This document shows positions 7,043-12,575 of a stretch of DNA of 34,704 bases, piece after piece. The notes under the pieces were generated by a model that was not told where the DNA came from, ran no database searches, and worked only from the letters and a program-made list of their open reading frames with translations. The translations under genes were made by a program, and so were the position numbers. Numbering within the stretch: position 1 is the stretch's first letter; every line of letters starts with the position of its first letter. The DNA comes from Comamonadaceae bacterium (GTDB lineage: Bacteria; Pseudomonadota; Gammaproteobacteria; Burkholderiales; Burkholderiaceae_C): assembly GCA_027488115.1 (NCBI GenBank), contig JAIYCG010000049.1, forward strand, positions 1-34,704, given 5' to 3'.

Positions 7043-7606
7043 TTAGATCAACTCAATTGCGTTTCGCTTCATATCATCGCTGGCATCTATATACCGCATG
7101 GTTACTTGAATGTTTCTGTGCCCCGCTAGACTTGCTAAAACACGTACTCCAGTTCCTTTTGCAGCCAAATTGGTAATAAAGCTACGCCTTCCGCTGTGGC
7201 TTCCAGTCTCAAACCCAGCTTTACGATAAAGCCAAAAGAAGTGCTGTGTCATGACGTTTGCGGTAAAAGCTTTACCACCTGCTGTCATAAAGAAGGGCTG
7301 CTTGCGATCTTTCACTGCGCGAGCATCAACATAGACTTGAAGTTCTGCAACCAACTTTGCAGGGAAAAATACAGTTCTAGCGTGACGTCCTTTTGTTTGT
7401 GCAGCATCCAATCGAATTTCGCGTTTTACTTTTCCTGATGAATCAAGAACATCCTCAATTCGCAGACTGGCAATTTCGCCAACTCGCATTCCTGACCAAA
7501 AGCTGATCAAAATCATCATTCGATTTCGCATCGCGTAGCTACGCTTAGATACAAATTCAAGCAGCGCATCAAATTCTTCGGCTGTAAAAGTTTTTGCTTG
7601 TGCCAT
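7043..7606 (-). CDS. Compact tyrosine recombinase (catalytic domain only, FimB-like size)
   Basis: At 187 residues it is a bare catalytic domain. All canonical residues are present: Arg41 (GMRVGE), Lys72 (TKGRHART), His137-x-x-Arg140 (SHSGRRSF), His163 (AGHRN) and the nucleophile Tyr172 (MRYID). The SAM-like core-binding domain of XerC/D, phage and integron integrases is absent, as in FimB/FimE invertases. The ATG at 7606 is preceded by AAGGAG ten bases upstream; the frame continues to 7645 but without a better start. It is distinct from the 451-residue integrase and may act on a local site, resolve dimers, or serve the cassette-like repeats. It stands beside the hairpin-rich region. Confidence 0.8.
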   Translation of the reverse strand: MAQAKTFTAEEFDALLEFVSKRSYAMRNRMMILISFWSGMRVGEIASLRIEDVLDSSGKVKREIRLDAAQTKGRHARTVFFPAKLVAELQVYVDARAVKDRKQPFFMTAGGKAFTANVMTQHFFWLYRKAGFETGSHSGRRSFITNLAAKGTGVRVLASLAGHRNIQVTMRYIDASDDMKRNAIELI

Positions 7607-7699
7607 TTGTGAAATTCTCCTTAACAAATAAAAAGTGATGCACAAGTTTGTTTTCTTTTGCGAAAAAGGACAACCGGAATTGGAGGTGCAAATTCTTCA

Positions 7700-7867
7700 A
7701 TGAAATCAACACTGGTAAAGAATATGTATATTTTCTTTGGTGGGTCGTTTTACCCGACAGCTTTAAATACCCTGCAAGCGTTTTTCTGGCGCTCTCGCTA
7801 CTCAGCTCTTCGAAATCCTGAAAAATTGCAGCTAAGACGCTTTAAAACTGAATTTGGGTATAAATAA
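7700..7867 (+). CDS. Possible small basic protein (uncertain)
   Basis: A 55-codon frame starts at the ATG at 7700, with GGAGG 13 bases upstream, and ends at 7867. The product is basic and aromatic (NMYIFFGGSFYPTALNTL, then FFWRSRYSALRN) and matches nothing I know. A TTG at 7658 would extend it. It runs into the hairpin-rich region, so the sequence could instead be 5' leader or part of the RNA. Low confidence. Confidence 0.25.
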   Translation: MKSTLVKNMYIFFGGSFYPTALNTLQAFFWRSRYSALRNPEKLQLRRFKTEFGYK

Positions 7868-7924
7868 GTTATACAAACAAGATGAAGGTTGCTCGCCGAT
7901 TGAATTGAGCTGCTAAACCCGTTC

Positions 7925-8300
7925 TGATGTGAGACGGTAAAGAAGGCGTAGCTTGTTGCGCTGGGGAATTGCACTACCCTGCTGATGGCAGGATGCGTTA
8001 ACCGCTCTGTAAAAGGAATACCGGTTGCAATAACTTGGATGCGATAGTCACTTGCACTATCAGGAGTACATGAATTGAAAGGAATGGAATATTAAAACTG
8101 TGAGTGGGACGCCACGCTCGAAAGAGTAACCCACAAAGTACAGGCAATGGTTGCTACATAAACCGCCTGTTACTTGCGTAAGGACACGCACATAAAAGTG
8201 AATCGCAAAACCCGACTTTCTTGTTAAATCAAGTTGTGTATATGTAGTAGTGAGATACCTCAGTGAATGTCGCCGCGCCGAAGGGCGTGGCATAGCCTTC
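7925..8300 (+). ncRNA. Candidate large structured RNA (about 380 nt), unidentified
   Basis: This stretch lacks a convincing coding frame but is packed with helices. They are CCTGC/GCAGG (7978-7992), enclosed by GAG-a-CGGT (7931-7938) pairing ACCGCTC (8001-8007); GATAGT/ACTATC (8043-8061); GTGGG/CCCAC (8104-8134) capped by CTC-GAAA-GAG with a GNRA loop; ACAGGC-aat-GGTT pairing AACC-GCCTGT (8140-8170); TGCGT/ACGCA (8175-8190); and GCCGCGCC/GGCGTGGC with a four-base loop (8272-8291). Strand is assigned from the GAAA loop and the adjacent rightward genes. I tested by eye for group I, group II, RNase P and tmRNA signatures and saw none. A large ornate RNA (GOLLD/ROOL/HEARO-like class) is possible but unproven. 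Confidence 0.5.
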
Positions 8301-8463
8301 CTAGTGAATGACACCTAAATGCTATTTCACTATCAATATTTTTAATTCAATTCGATCATTTCAGTTTGAAAGAAATAAATGCGATATGGATTTGCTCGAA
8401 GAGAAATCTGTATCGCGACTAGCTTTAGCTAGGCAAATAAATACTTTATACAGGAGACAAATT

Positions 8464-8826
8464 ATGAACTTTACAAAACATCTATTTTTGATGACATCAA
8501 TGGCATTGCCAGACATAACAGCAAGAACATTCAGCAGGTATCTTGGAAAAAGCGAAGGCTATTACGGAAGTATCACTGCACAGAATTTGGACATATCAAC
8601 TAACAGCTTGCTGTTCTTGGCTGAAGTGCTCGATCACAAAAATTCATTAAGTCCAAACAAACGCATCACAGAACTGCAGTCTATGATTGCTCAAGAAGTG
8701 GCACGACGAATGCAAAAGCTAGACACTGAAAATGAAGTCATACGAAAGTTGGTGATCCGCTCTGTCGCCAAAACCTACATGGAGCGCGATCAATTGTTTA
8801 GTGCCCCACCTATTGTGATTTGTTGA
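8464..8826 (+). CDS. Small island protein, DUF6626-like
   Basis: The 120-residue product contains ITARTFSRYLGKSEGYYGSI near residues 19-38, a helix-turn-helix-like stretch resembling the DUF6626 family (assignment from memory, moderate). The C-terminal half is a Gln/Arg-rich amphipathic helix (SMIAQEVARRMQKLD). It may bind DNA, but function is unknown. The ATG at 8464 is chosen because AGGAGA lies seven bases upstream; the frame extends upstream to 8308 without a comparable site. A further small gene follows ten bases downstream, and the pair recurs with DUF6641-type genes in islands as far as I recall. Confidence 0.6.
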   Translation: MNFTKHLFLMTSMALPDITARTFSRYLGKSEGYYGSITAQNLDISTNSLLFLAEVLDHKNSLSPNKRITELQSMIAQEVARRMQKLDTENEVIRKLVIRSVAKTYMERDQLFSAPPIVIC

Positions 8827-8835
8827 GGTCAAGCT

Positions 8836-9003
8836 ATGCGACTACATGAAATTCAAACAATCAAATCAAAGTCACCAGAGGACATGCAAGCAGATGCGCT
8901 CAAACAACGTGCCGATAAAGCAGCTGTTCGCTTAAAAGTTACAAAGCAGCAAAAGAGATTAGCTGACATACAGAAATCATTTGCCAAACTTCAGTCCAAT
9001 TAA
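8836..9003 (+). CDS. Small Lys/Gln-rich helical protein (55 aa)
   Basis: A 55-residue frame begins at the ATG at 8836, with GAGG eight bases upstream and nine bases after the previous stop. It reads MRLHEIQTIKSKSPEDMQAD then a continuous basic helix (ALKQRADKAAVRLKV, KQQKRLADIQKSFAKLQ). Short proteins with this start and an Ala/Lys/Gln helix are common in integrative elements, often beside DUF6626- and DUF6641-type genes; no function is established. Spacing and ribosome binding site argue that it is real and cotranscribed with the upstream gene. Confidence 0.6.
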   Translation: MRLHEIQTIKSKSPEDMQADALKQRADKAAVRLKVTKQQKRLADIQKSFAKLQSN

Positions 9004-9148
9004 GTTGCTAGTTAATTTTTGGGCTTTATAGCTCTAATTCTCACTAAGGCAATATCAACCAACCATTTTGAACGGACTCAGGTTGCTCTACCAACCCACT
9101 CGACAACAAAATTACCTGTGCTTTATCAACATTTGAAAGGAAAAGCAC

Positions 9149-9589
9149 ATGGCTACTTTATCAACCTTGAAACTCAGCGCAGCAGTTAAACCAACCAGCG
9201 TGCCTGCAGTCCAACTTCGACGTGGGAAATTAGTTCGACGCATCTGGGAACAATGTGAACTTGCCCGAGCGCAAGCTGCGGGAACTACCTTTGCGCCAGT
9301 CAAGTTCCGAAGTGTCGTGGAAAACGACACTGGCATACGACGTCAAGTAGAAACGCCCAAGCGAGTTAAACCTTGGTGGTTTGTCACAGACGCAGGAAAA
9401 ATTGCTTTATCCATCCGCTATGGCACCAAGGTGCTTGAACTAGCCAAAGGTAAAGTGGCAGTGGAAGTTGGAACTGAGAAAGAGTTGGTGCCTACACTGG
9501 AGCTGATCAAAACTGCTGTTCTAAACGGAGAGTTAGACACACAGATTGAAGCCGCTGCCCTCAAGCTGCGCGATGGATTTGCTCAGTAA
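9149..9589 (+). CDS. DUF6641-like island protein
   Basis: The 146-residue protein has the pattern I associate with DUF6641: an opening MATLSTLKLSAAVK, a basic helix (RRGKLVRRIWEQCELARAQA), FAPVKFRSV, then PKRVKPWWFVTDAGKIALSI with a GTKVLELAKGKVAVEV core (about residues 72-107), and a helical tail. It is cytosolic and of unknown function, a recurrent passenger of ICE-like and plasmid modules. AAAGGA lies nine bases before the ATG. It is the last recognisable island-type gene and is followed by a strong terminator. Confidence 0.7.
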   Translation: MATLSTLKLSAAVKPTSVPAVQLRRGKLVRRIWEQCELARAQAAGTTFAPVKFRSVVENDTGIRRQVETPKRVKPWWFVTDAGKIALSIRYGTKVLELAKGKVAVEVGTEKELVPTLELIKTAVLNGELDTQIEAAALKLRDGFAQ

Positions 9590-9603
9590 ATGTCGCGAAT
9601 TGA

Positions 9604-9628
9604 ACAAAGGCGCGATCTGCGCTTTTGT
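9604..9628 (+). terminator. Hairpin terminator after DUF6641-like gene
   Basis: ACAAAGGCGC (9604-9613) pairs with GCGCTTTTGT (9619-9628), ten base pairs including one G-T, over a five-base loop, 15 bases after the stop codon. A second perfect hairpin (ATCGTCC/GGACGAT, 9635-9655) followed by T6 at 9663 lies just beyond. The two together mark the end of the island module. Confidence 0.7.
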
Positions 9629-9691
9629 TTCGCCATCGTCCTGTTACTGGACGATTGATCAATTTTTTCTGCCAACTGAGACCACGCCAAG

Positions 9692-9817
9692 CCACAAGCA
9701 CGGTAGACCCGCAGAAACCAAATCTGACAGAACGATTTTTACGCAGCGGGTAAAAATGGGCTGCATCCTTCAAGACCCCAAACTTGATTCAAAAGTTCTT
9801 GGAATCTAAGCATTGAT
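9692..9817 (+). repeat. Intergenic cassette-type repeat, copy 4 (complete)
   Basis: This is a full-length copy. It opens CCACAAGCACGGTAG, passes through ATTTTTAC-gcagcgg-GTAAAAAT (an 8-bp inverted repeat), then CATCCTTC and GACCCC, and ends with the AACTTGATTCAAAAGTTC hairpin and GAATCTAAGCATTGAT. It is alignable over its whole length to 11026-11150. It lies just left of the DUF2164 gene. Confidence 0.75.
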
Positions 9818-9862
9818 CTTGATGGTAAAAACTACTTAGATAATTCAACATGGACAATCAAC

Positions 9863-10135
9863 ATGACTATTGAACTCCCCAAAGAAGTGAGGCAACAAGC
9901 CATTTCTTCCATTGAACGCTATTTCGTGGAAAACATGGAAGAGAAGATTGGCAATATTGCTGCTGGAGCATTACTCGGCTTCTTTGTTGAAGAAATCGGA
10001 CCCGTCATATACAACATGGCTGTTGCCGAAGTTCAAGAGCGAATACAAACAAGAGTGATGGAAATTGACTTAGAAGTCAACGCAGATCCATTTCAATATT
10101 GGCGCAAATACGACCAAATGAAAAAAAATAAATAG
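9863..10135 (+). CDS. DUF2164 family protein
   Basis: The 90-residue protein shows the DUF2164 pattern from its first residue: MTIELPKEVRQQAISSIERY, then the glycine-rich core IGNIAAGALLGFFVEEIGP (about residues 34-52) and a C-terminal FQYWRK. It is a small cytosolic protein of unknown function, about the usual family length. The ATG at 9863 has no evident ribosome binding site. It is a single-gene unit between two repeat copies, reading rightward. Confidence 0.8.
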   Translation: MTIELPKEVRQQAISSIERYFVENMEEKIGNIAAGALLGFFVEEIGPVIYNMAVAEVQERIQTRVMEIDLEVNADPFQYWRKYDQMKKNK

Positions 10136-10164
10136 ACGATTGGGTTGCTCTTTAACTTCAAAAC

Positions 10165-10227
10165 GCACCCCCGCATCCTTCTAAACCCCAAACTTTATTC
10201 AAAAGTTCTGTGAATCTAAGCATTGAT
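10165..10227 (+). repeat. Intergenic cassette-type repeat, copy 5 (right part)
   Basis: GCACCCCCGCATCCTTCTAA leads into ACCCCAAACTTTATTC and the AAAAGTTC arm, then GAATCTAAGCATTGAT. The last part is identical to copy 4, including the 3' extension beyond the hairpin. The left half of the complete repeat is missing or unrecognisable. Confidence 0.7.
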
Positions 10228-10325
10228 GCGGACAGATGATGTTATTTGAAACTAAACTAGTTTTAAACTCGCCTTTATATTCTTAATCCCTTGAAATTAA
10301 ATTAAAGATACTTACTAAGTCTCTT

Positions 10326-11009
10326 ATGCTTGATTACTACAACAAACGACTTGAAGAATATGAAGCTATCTATGCCAAGCCTGAGCGACAAACCGACTTA
10401 CAAAAGCTGCTAGCACGACTGCAGGCTGATATTAAAAATTGTACGGTGCTAGAACTGGCATGTGGCACAGGTTGGTGGACTGAAAAACTCGCATCTCACG
10501 CAAGCTCATGGACAGCTACAGACGCTGATTCTGCGGCATTAGAGATCGTCAAACAAAAAACCATTCAAGGTCTTAGCACCGCTCAGCTACTTAACGCCTT
10601 CCAGCCACAAGTCAACGAACTTGTTGATTGTGTTTTTGCGGCACATTGGTACTCTCATTTGAAACTCAACGAACAGCAAGCGTTTTTTGAAGCCGTACAC
10701 ACTTGTCTTAAGCCAGGTGGTTGCTTGATCATGCTAGATAACAAATACGTCAGTGGTTCTAGCACTTCCATTTCTCGCACTGACACAATCGGCAACACCT
10801 ATCAAAGACGACCACTAAAGGACGGAAGTACGTATGATGTCTTAAAGAATTTCCCGACTCAAGAGCAATTACACCAATCTGGAACTGCGTTTGCTTTTGC
10901 AGTGCAAGCTGATACAGATCTAAAACTTGAGCTTCACCATTATTGGTATGCAGTAATGAGGACTAGCTCCCCGCCACCACCACTTGTCGTGTTAAACGAC
11001 ACCGTATGA
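10326..11009 (+). CDS. Class I SAM-dependent methyltransferase
   Basis: The 227-residue protein has SAM-binding motif I VLELACGTGW (41-50), an acidic motif II position in TATDAD (about 63-68) and LKPGGCLIML (motif post-II/III, about 128-137), so it is a Rossmann-fold class I methyltransferase. The substrate is unknown. The last ten or so residues (PPPPLVVLNDTV) are atypical and come from a hairpin (GTCGT/ACGAC) just before the stop, suggesting the end was replaced at a unit boundary. No good ribosome binding site precedes the ATG. It is a single-gene unit of the array. Confidence 0.85.
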   Translation: MLDYYNKRLEEYEAIYAKPERQTDLQKLLARLQADIKNCTVLELACGTGWWTEKLASHASSWTATDADSAALEIVKQKTIQGLSTAQLLNAFQPQVNELVDCVFAAHWYSHLKLNEQQAFFEAVHTCLKPGGCLIMLDNKYVSGSSTSISRTDTIGNTYQRRPLKDGSTYDVLKNFPTQEQLHQSGTAFAFAVQADTDLKLELHHYWYAVMRTSSPPPPLVVLNDTV

Positions 11010-11025
11010 CCACTAGAAGCCATTT

Positions 11026-11150
11026 GCACGGTAGCCCCGCCGAAACCAAACCTGATTCAACGATTTGTACGTAGGGGTGAAAATGGACTACATCCTTCTA
11101 GACCCTGAACTTTGTTCAAAAGTTCTGCGAATCTGTAAGTGATCGTGTTG
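11026..11150 (+). repeat. Intergenic cassette-type repeat, copy 6 (complete)
   Basis: This full-length copy aligns to 9692-9817 from GCACGGTAG through CCCGC, GAAACCAAA, CGATTT, GGGGTGAAAATGG, CATCCTTCTAGACCC and GAACTTTGTTCAAAAGTTC. It is in plus orientation although the gene to its right (a GNAT) reads leftward toward it. Confidence 0.75.
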
Positions 11151-11158
11151 GCGTAAGC

Positions 11159-11674
11159 TCAAGGAACGTTAAGTCTATACATCAGAACTTCTGCGAAATA
11201 CTTGCCTTCAATCTTCAAAGCATTAGGTTCCATTCCATACTCAACAAATCTGAATTTTTTATATAAATTGATGGCTTCAATATTTGTTGAATTCACAGCC
11301 AAAGTCAGTTGCTCTAATTTCATTTGCGCTTCGGAATAATTGATGGCAGTTCCGATTAGTTCTGAAGCAACACCGCGTTTTCTCGCTGATGGATCTACGA
11401 ACATACTTCGTATAAATCCTTTATGTTCAGTTTTGACGCCATCTTCTCGTCCAAGTCCAACCATTCCAATGAGCTTATCGTCTTCAAATGCTCCCCAAAA
11501 TACTCTTTCATTTGTAGGGTCAATGAAAACTTCAAATTGCTCAAGTGATTTTTTGACTTCCTCTTCAAAACTAGATCCAAATGAAGTTGAATTGTTTTGA
11601 AGTGCGAATAGTCTTAAACGCTGAAACTCTTGAGCGTCAGTTCTTTCAAGTTTTCGGATCTTGAAGTTATTCAT
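11159..11674 (-). CDS. GNAT family N-acetyltransferase
   Basis: The 171-residue GNAT domain has acetyl-CoA-binding motif A in FIRSMFVDPSARKRGVASEL (about residues 87-106) and motif B in NSTNIEAINLYKKFRFVEYG (about 128-147). This resembles the RimI/phosphinothricin-acetyltransferase-like branch, but the substrate is unresolved. It reads leftward with its stop codon a few bases from repeat copy 6. Its 5' leader shares the string AAGATACTTACTAA with the leader of the methyltransferase gene at 10326. Confidence 0.88.
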   Translation of the reverse strand: MNNFKIRKLERTDAQEFQRLRLFALQNNSTSFGSSFEEEVKKSLEQFEVFIDPTNERVFWGAFEDDKLIGMVGLGREDGVKTEHKGFIRSMFVDPSARKRGVASELIGTAINYSEAQMKLEQLTLAVNSTNIEAINLYKKFRFVEYGMEPNALKIEGKYFAEVLMYRLNVP

Positions 11675-11734
11675 TTGATTTAGTAAGTATCTTGCTAATT
11701 GAATTCAGTGTAAGTTAAACTACTTTGCCAAAGT

Positions 11735-11832
11735 CCCCCACAAGCACGGTCTCCAAGCTGAATTCAACTTTGAGCAACGGTTTTTGCGTAGCCGTTAAAT
11801 ATTTGAAGATCTCAAACTTTACCCAAAAGTTA
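11735..11832 (+). repeat. Intergenic cassette-type repeat, copy 7
   Basis: CCCCCACAAGCACGGTCTCC, CAACGG-TTTTTGCGTAG-CCGTT (a 5-bp hairpin) and CAAACTTTACCCAAAAGTT follow in order. The centre matches copy 2 rather than copies 4 and 6, so there are two sub-types of the repeat. It lies left of the OsmC-like gene, in plus orientation. Confidence 0.7.
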
Positions 11833-11873
11833 TGATTGAATTAGTGCAACTCACCTAAATTTGAGGTTCATTG

Positions 11874-12353
11874 ATGTCAAACCATTCAGCAGTTATTCAA
11901 TGGCAGCGAAAGAGCTCCAAATTCACTGATGGTCAGTACAGCAGGGTTCATGAATGGTCATTTGACGGCGGAGCAACTGTGCAAGCATCTAGCTCGCCAC
12001 ATGTAGTGAAGATTCCTTTTTCAGATCCTACTTGTGTTGATCCTGAAGAGGGTTTCATCGCTTCTTTGTCAAGTTGCCACATGCTGTTTTTTTTAGGTCT
12101 GGCTTCAAAAGCTGGTTACCTAGTAGATAGCTATACAGATTCAGCTGAGGGGCATATGTCAAAGAATGAGCTAAGCAAAATTGCACTTACATCAGTAACA
12201 TTGCGACCCAAAGTTATCTTTTCAGGATCTAAGCAGATGACTGCGTCTGCTTTTCAAAGCTTGCACCATGAAGCGCATGAAAGTTGTTTCCTAGCAAGTT
12301 CGGTGAAAACCGAGATCAGAGTTGAAGGCACTTGGGAGCAACCTCAGCCCTAA
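11874..12353 (+). CDS. OsmC/Ohr family peroxidase-like protein
   Basis: The 159-residue protein matches the OsmC superfamily. It opens in the VIQWQR beta region and has the two redox cysteines: Cys68 in SLSSCHMLFFLGLA and Cys138 in HEAHESCFLASSV. In characterised members these reduce organic hydroperoxides. GAGG lies about eight bases before the ATG at 11874; a TTG immediately upstream is in frame. It is the last gene before tRNA-Met and follows repeat copy 7 directly. Confidence 0.85.
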   Translation: MSNHSAVIQWQRKSSKFTDGQYSRVHEWSFDGGATVQASSSPHVVKIPFSDPTCVDPEEGFIASLSSCHMLFFLGLASKAGYLVDSYTDSAEGHMSKNELSKIALTSVTLRPKVIFSGSKQMTASAFQSLHHEAHESCFLASSVKTEIRVEGTWEQPQP

Positions 12354-12360
12354 AAGTCTC

Positions 12361-12466
12361 AAGGTCACAAACTTTATTCAAAAGTTCTAACAATTGAACC
12401 CAATCGTTTGCTATAATTTTTGGCTCAGGCTCTTTAGCTCAGTCGGTTAGAGCGATGGAATCATAA
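12361..12466 (+). repeat. Right 106-bp direct repeat (tRNA-Met promoter and 5' half; candidate attR)
   Basis: Ungapped partner of 1803-1908, with five mismatches. This copy has the intact -10 box and the intact D-stem and runs on into the functional tRNA. Its first 28 bases are another copy of the intergenic hairpin repeat (copy 9, matching that at 1803-1830). Confidence 0.75.
12409..12417 (+). promoter_or_regulatory. Extended -10 promoter of tRNA-Met
   Basis: TGCTATAAT is a consensus extended -10 element placed 10 bases before the mature tRNA 5' end. No good -35 box is seen at 16-18 bases, as is usual for extended -10 promoters. The left repeat has TGCTACAAT, a change expected to weaken it. 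Confidence 0.6.
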
Positions 12467-12504
12467 TCCACAGGTCCGCGGTTCGAATCCGTGAAGAGCC
12501 ACCA
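12428..12504 (+). tRNA. tRNA-Met (anticodon CAT)
   Basis: All four arms fold: acceptor GGCTCTT/AAGAGCC, D-arm GCTC/GAGC, anticodon stem TGGA/TCCA around ATCATAA (anticodon CAT), and T-arm CGCGG-TTCGAAT-CCGTG, with CCA encoded. The purine-pyrimidine pattern and paired first acceptor base indicate elongator rather than initiator tRNA-Met. A CAT tRNA could also be a lysidine-modified Ile tRNA, which sequence alone does not exclude. It is the apparent integration target of the island. Confidence 0.93.
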
Positions 12505-12511
12505 AAATTAG

Positions 12512-12542
12512 AGCCCCCCGTGCCTGCACTGGGGGCTTTTTT
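12512..12542 (+). terminator. Intrinsic terminator of tRNA-Met
   Basis: AGCCCCC (12512-12518) pairs with GGGGGCT (12531-12537) and leads into T6, eight bases after the CCA end. Confidence 0.85.
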
Positions 12543-12575
12543 CATGACCTTGTCGTGGTCACCAGGAAGGTCTGC

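Larger units (their letters stand above)
1909..12466. mobile_element. Candidate integrative island bounded by tRNA-Met direct repeats
   Basis: The two 106-bp repeats are 10,558 bp apart, a tyrosine integrase lies just inside the left one, and the interior is AT-richer than the flank beyond 12.5 kb. Recognisable island-type genes end at about 9.6 kb; 9.7-12.36 kb is more of the repeat-punctuated array also found left of the island. The true insert may therefore be only 1909 to about 9630, placed within a pre-existing array, or the whole interval may have moved as one. No conjugation, phage structural or replication-initiator gene is visible. Confidence 0.55.

Noticed and set aside
7925..8300. 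Group I or group II self-splicing intron, or an RNase P-like RNA.
   Set aside because: No domain V-like stem, no P7-type pairing, no intron-encoded protein and no RNase P core string were seen.
9070..9105. On the minus strand GTTGGTAGAGCAACC looks like a tRNA D-arm.
   Set aside because: No anticodon arm, T-arm or acceptor stem follows at tRNA spacing; probably chance or an unrecognisable relic.
1909..9630. Prophage or conjugative element.
   Set aside because: No capsid, terminase, tail, lysis, relaxase, type IV secretion or replication-initiator gene is visible; if mobile it would have to rely on its integrase and a helper.
9692..11832. ATTCAAC and GTTAAAT/GTTAAAC strings that fit attC R'' and R' core consensus.
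   Set aside because: They are not at consistent positions across repeat copies, and where paired (11760-11800) the site would be about 40 bp, too short for attC, so I did not call attC sites.
12361..12411. TTGAAC at 12394-12399 as the -35 box of tRNA-Met.
   Set aside because: Only 12 bases separate it from TATAAT; the extended -10 (TGCTATAAT) explains the promoter better.
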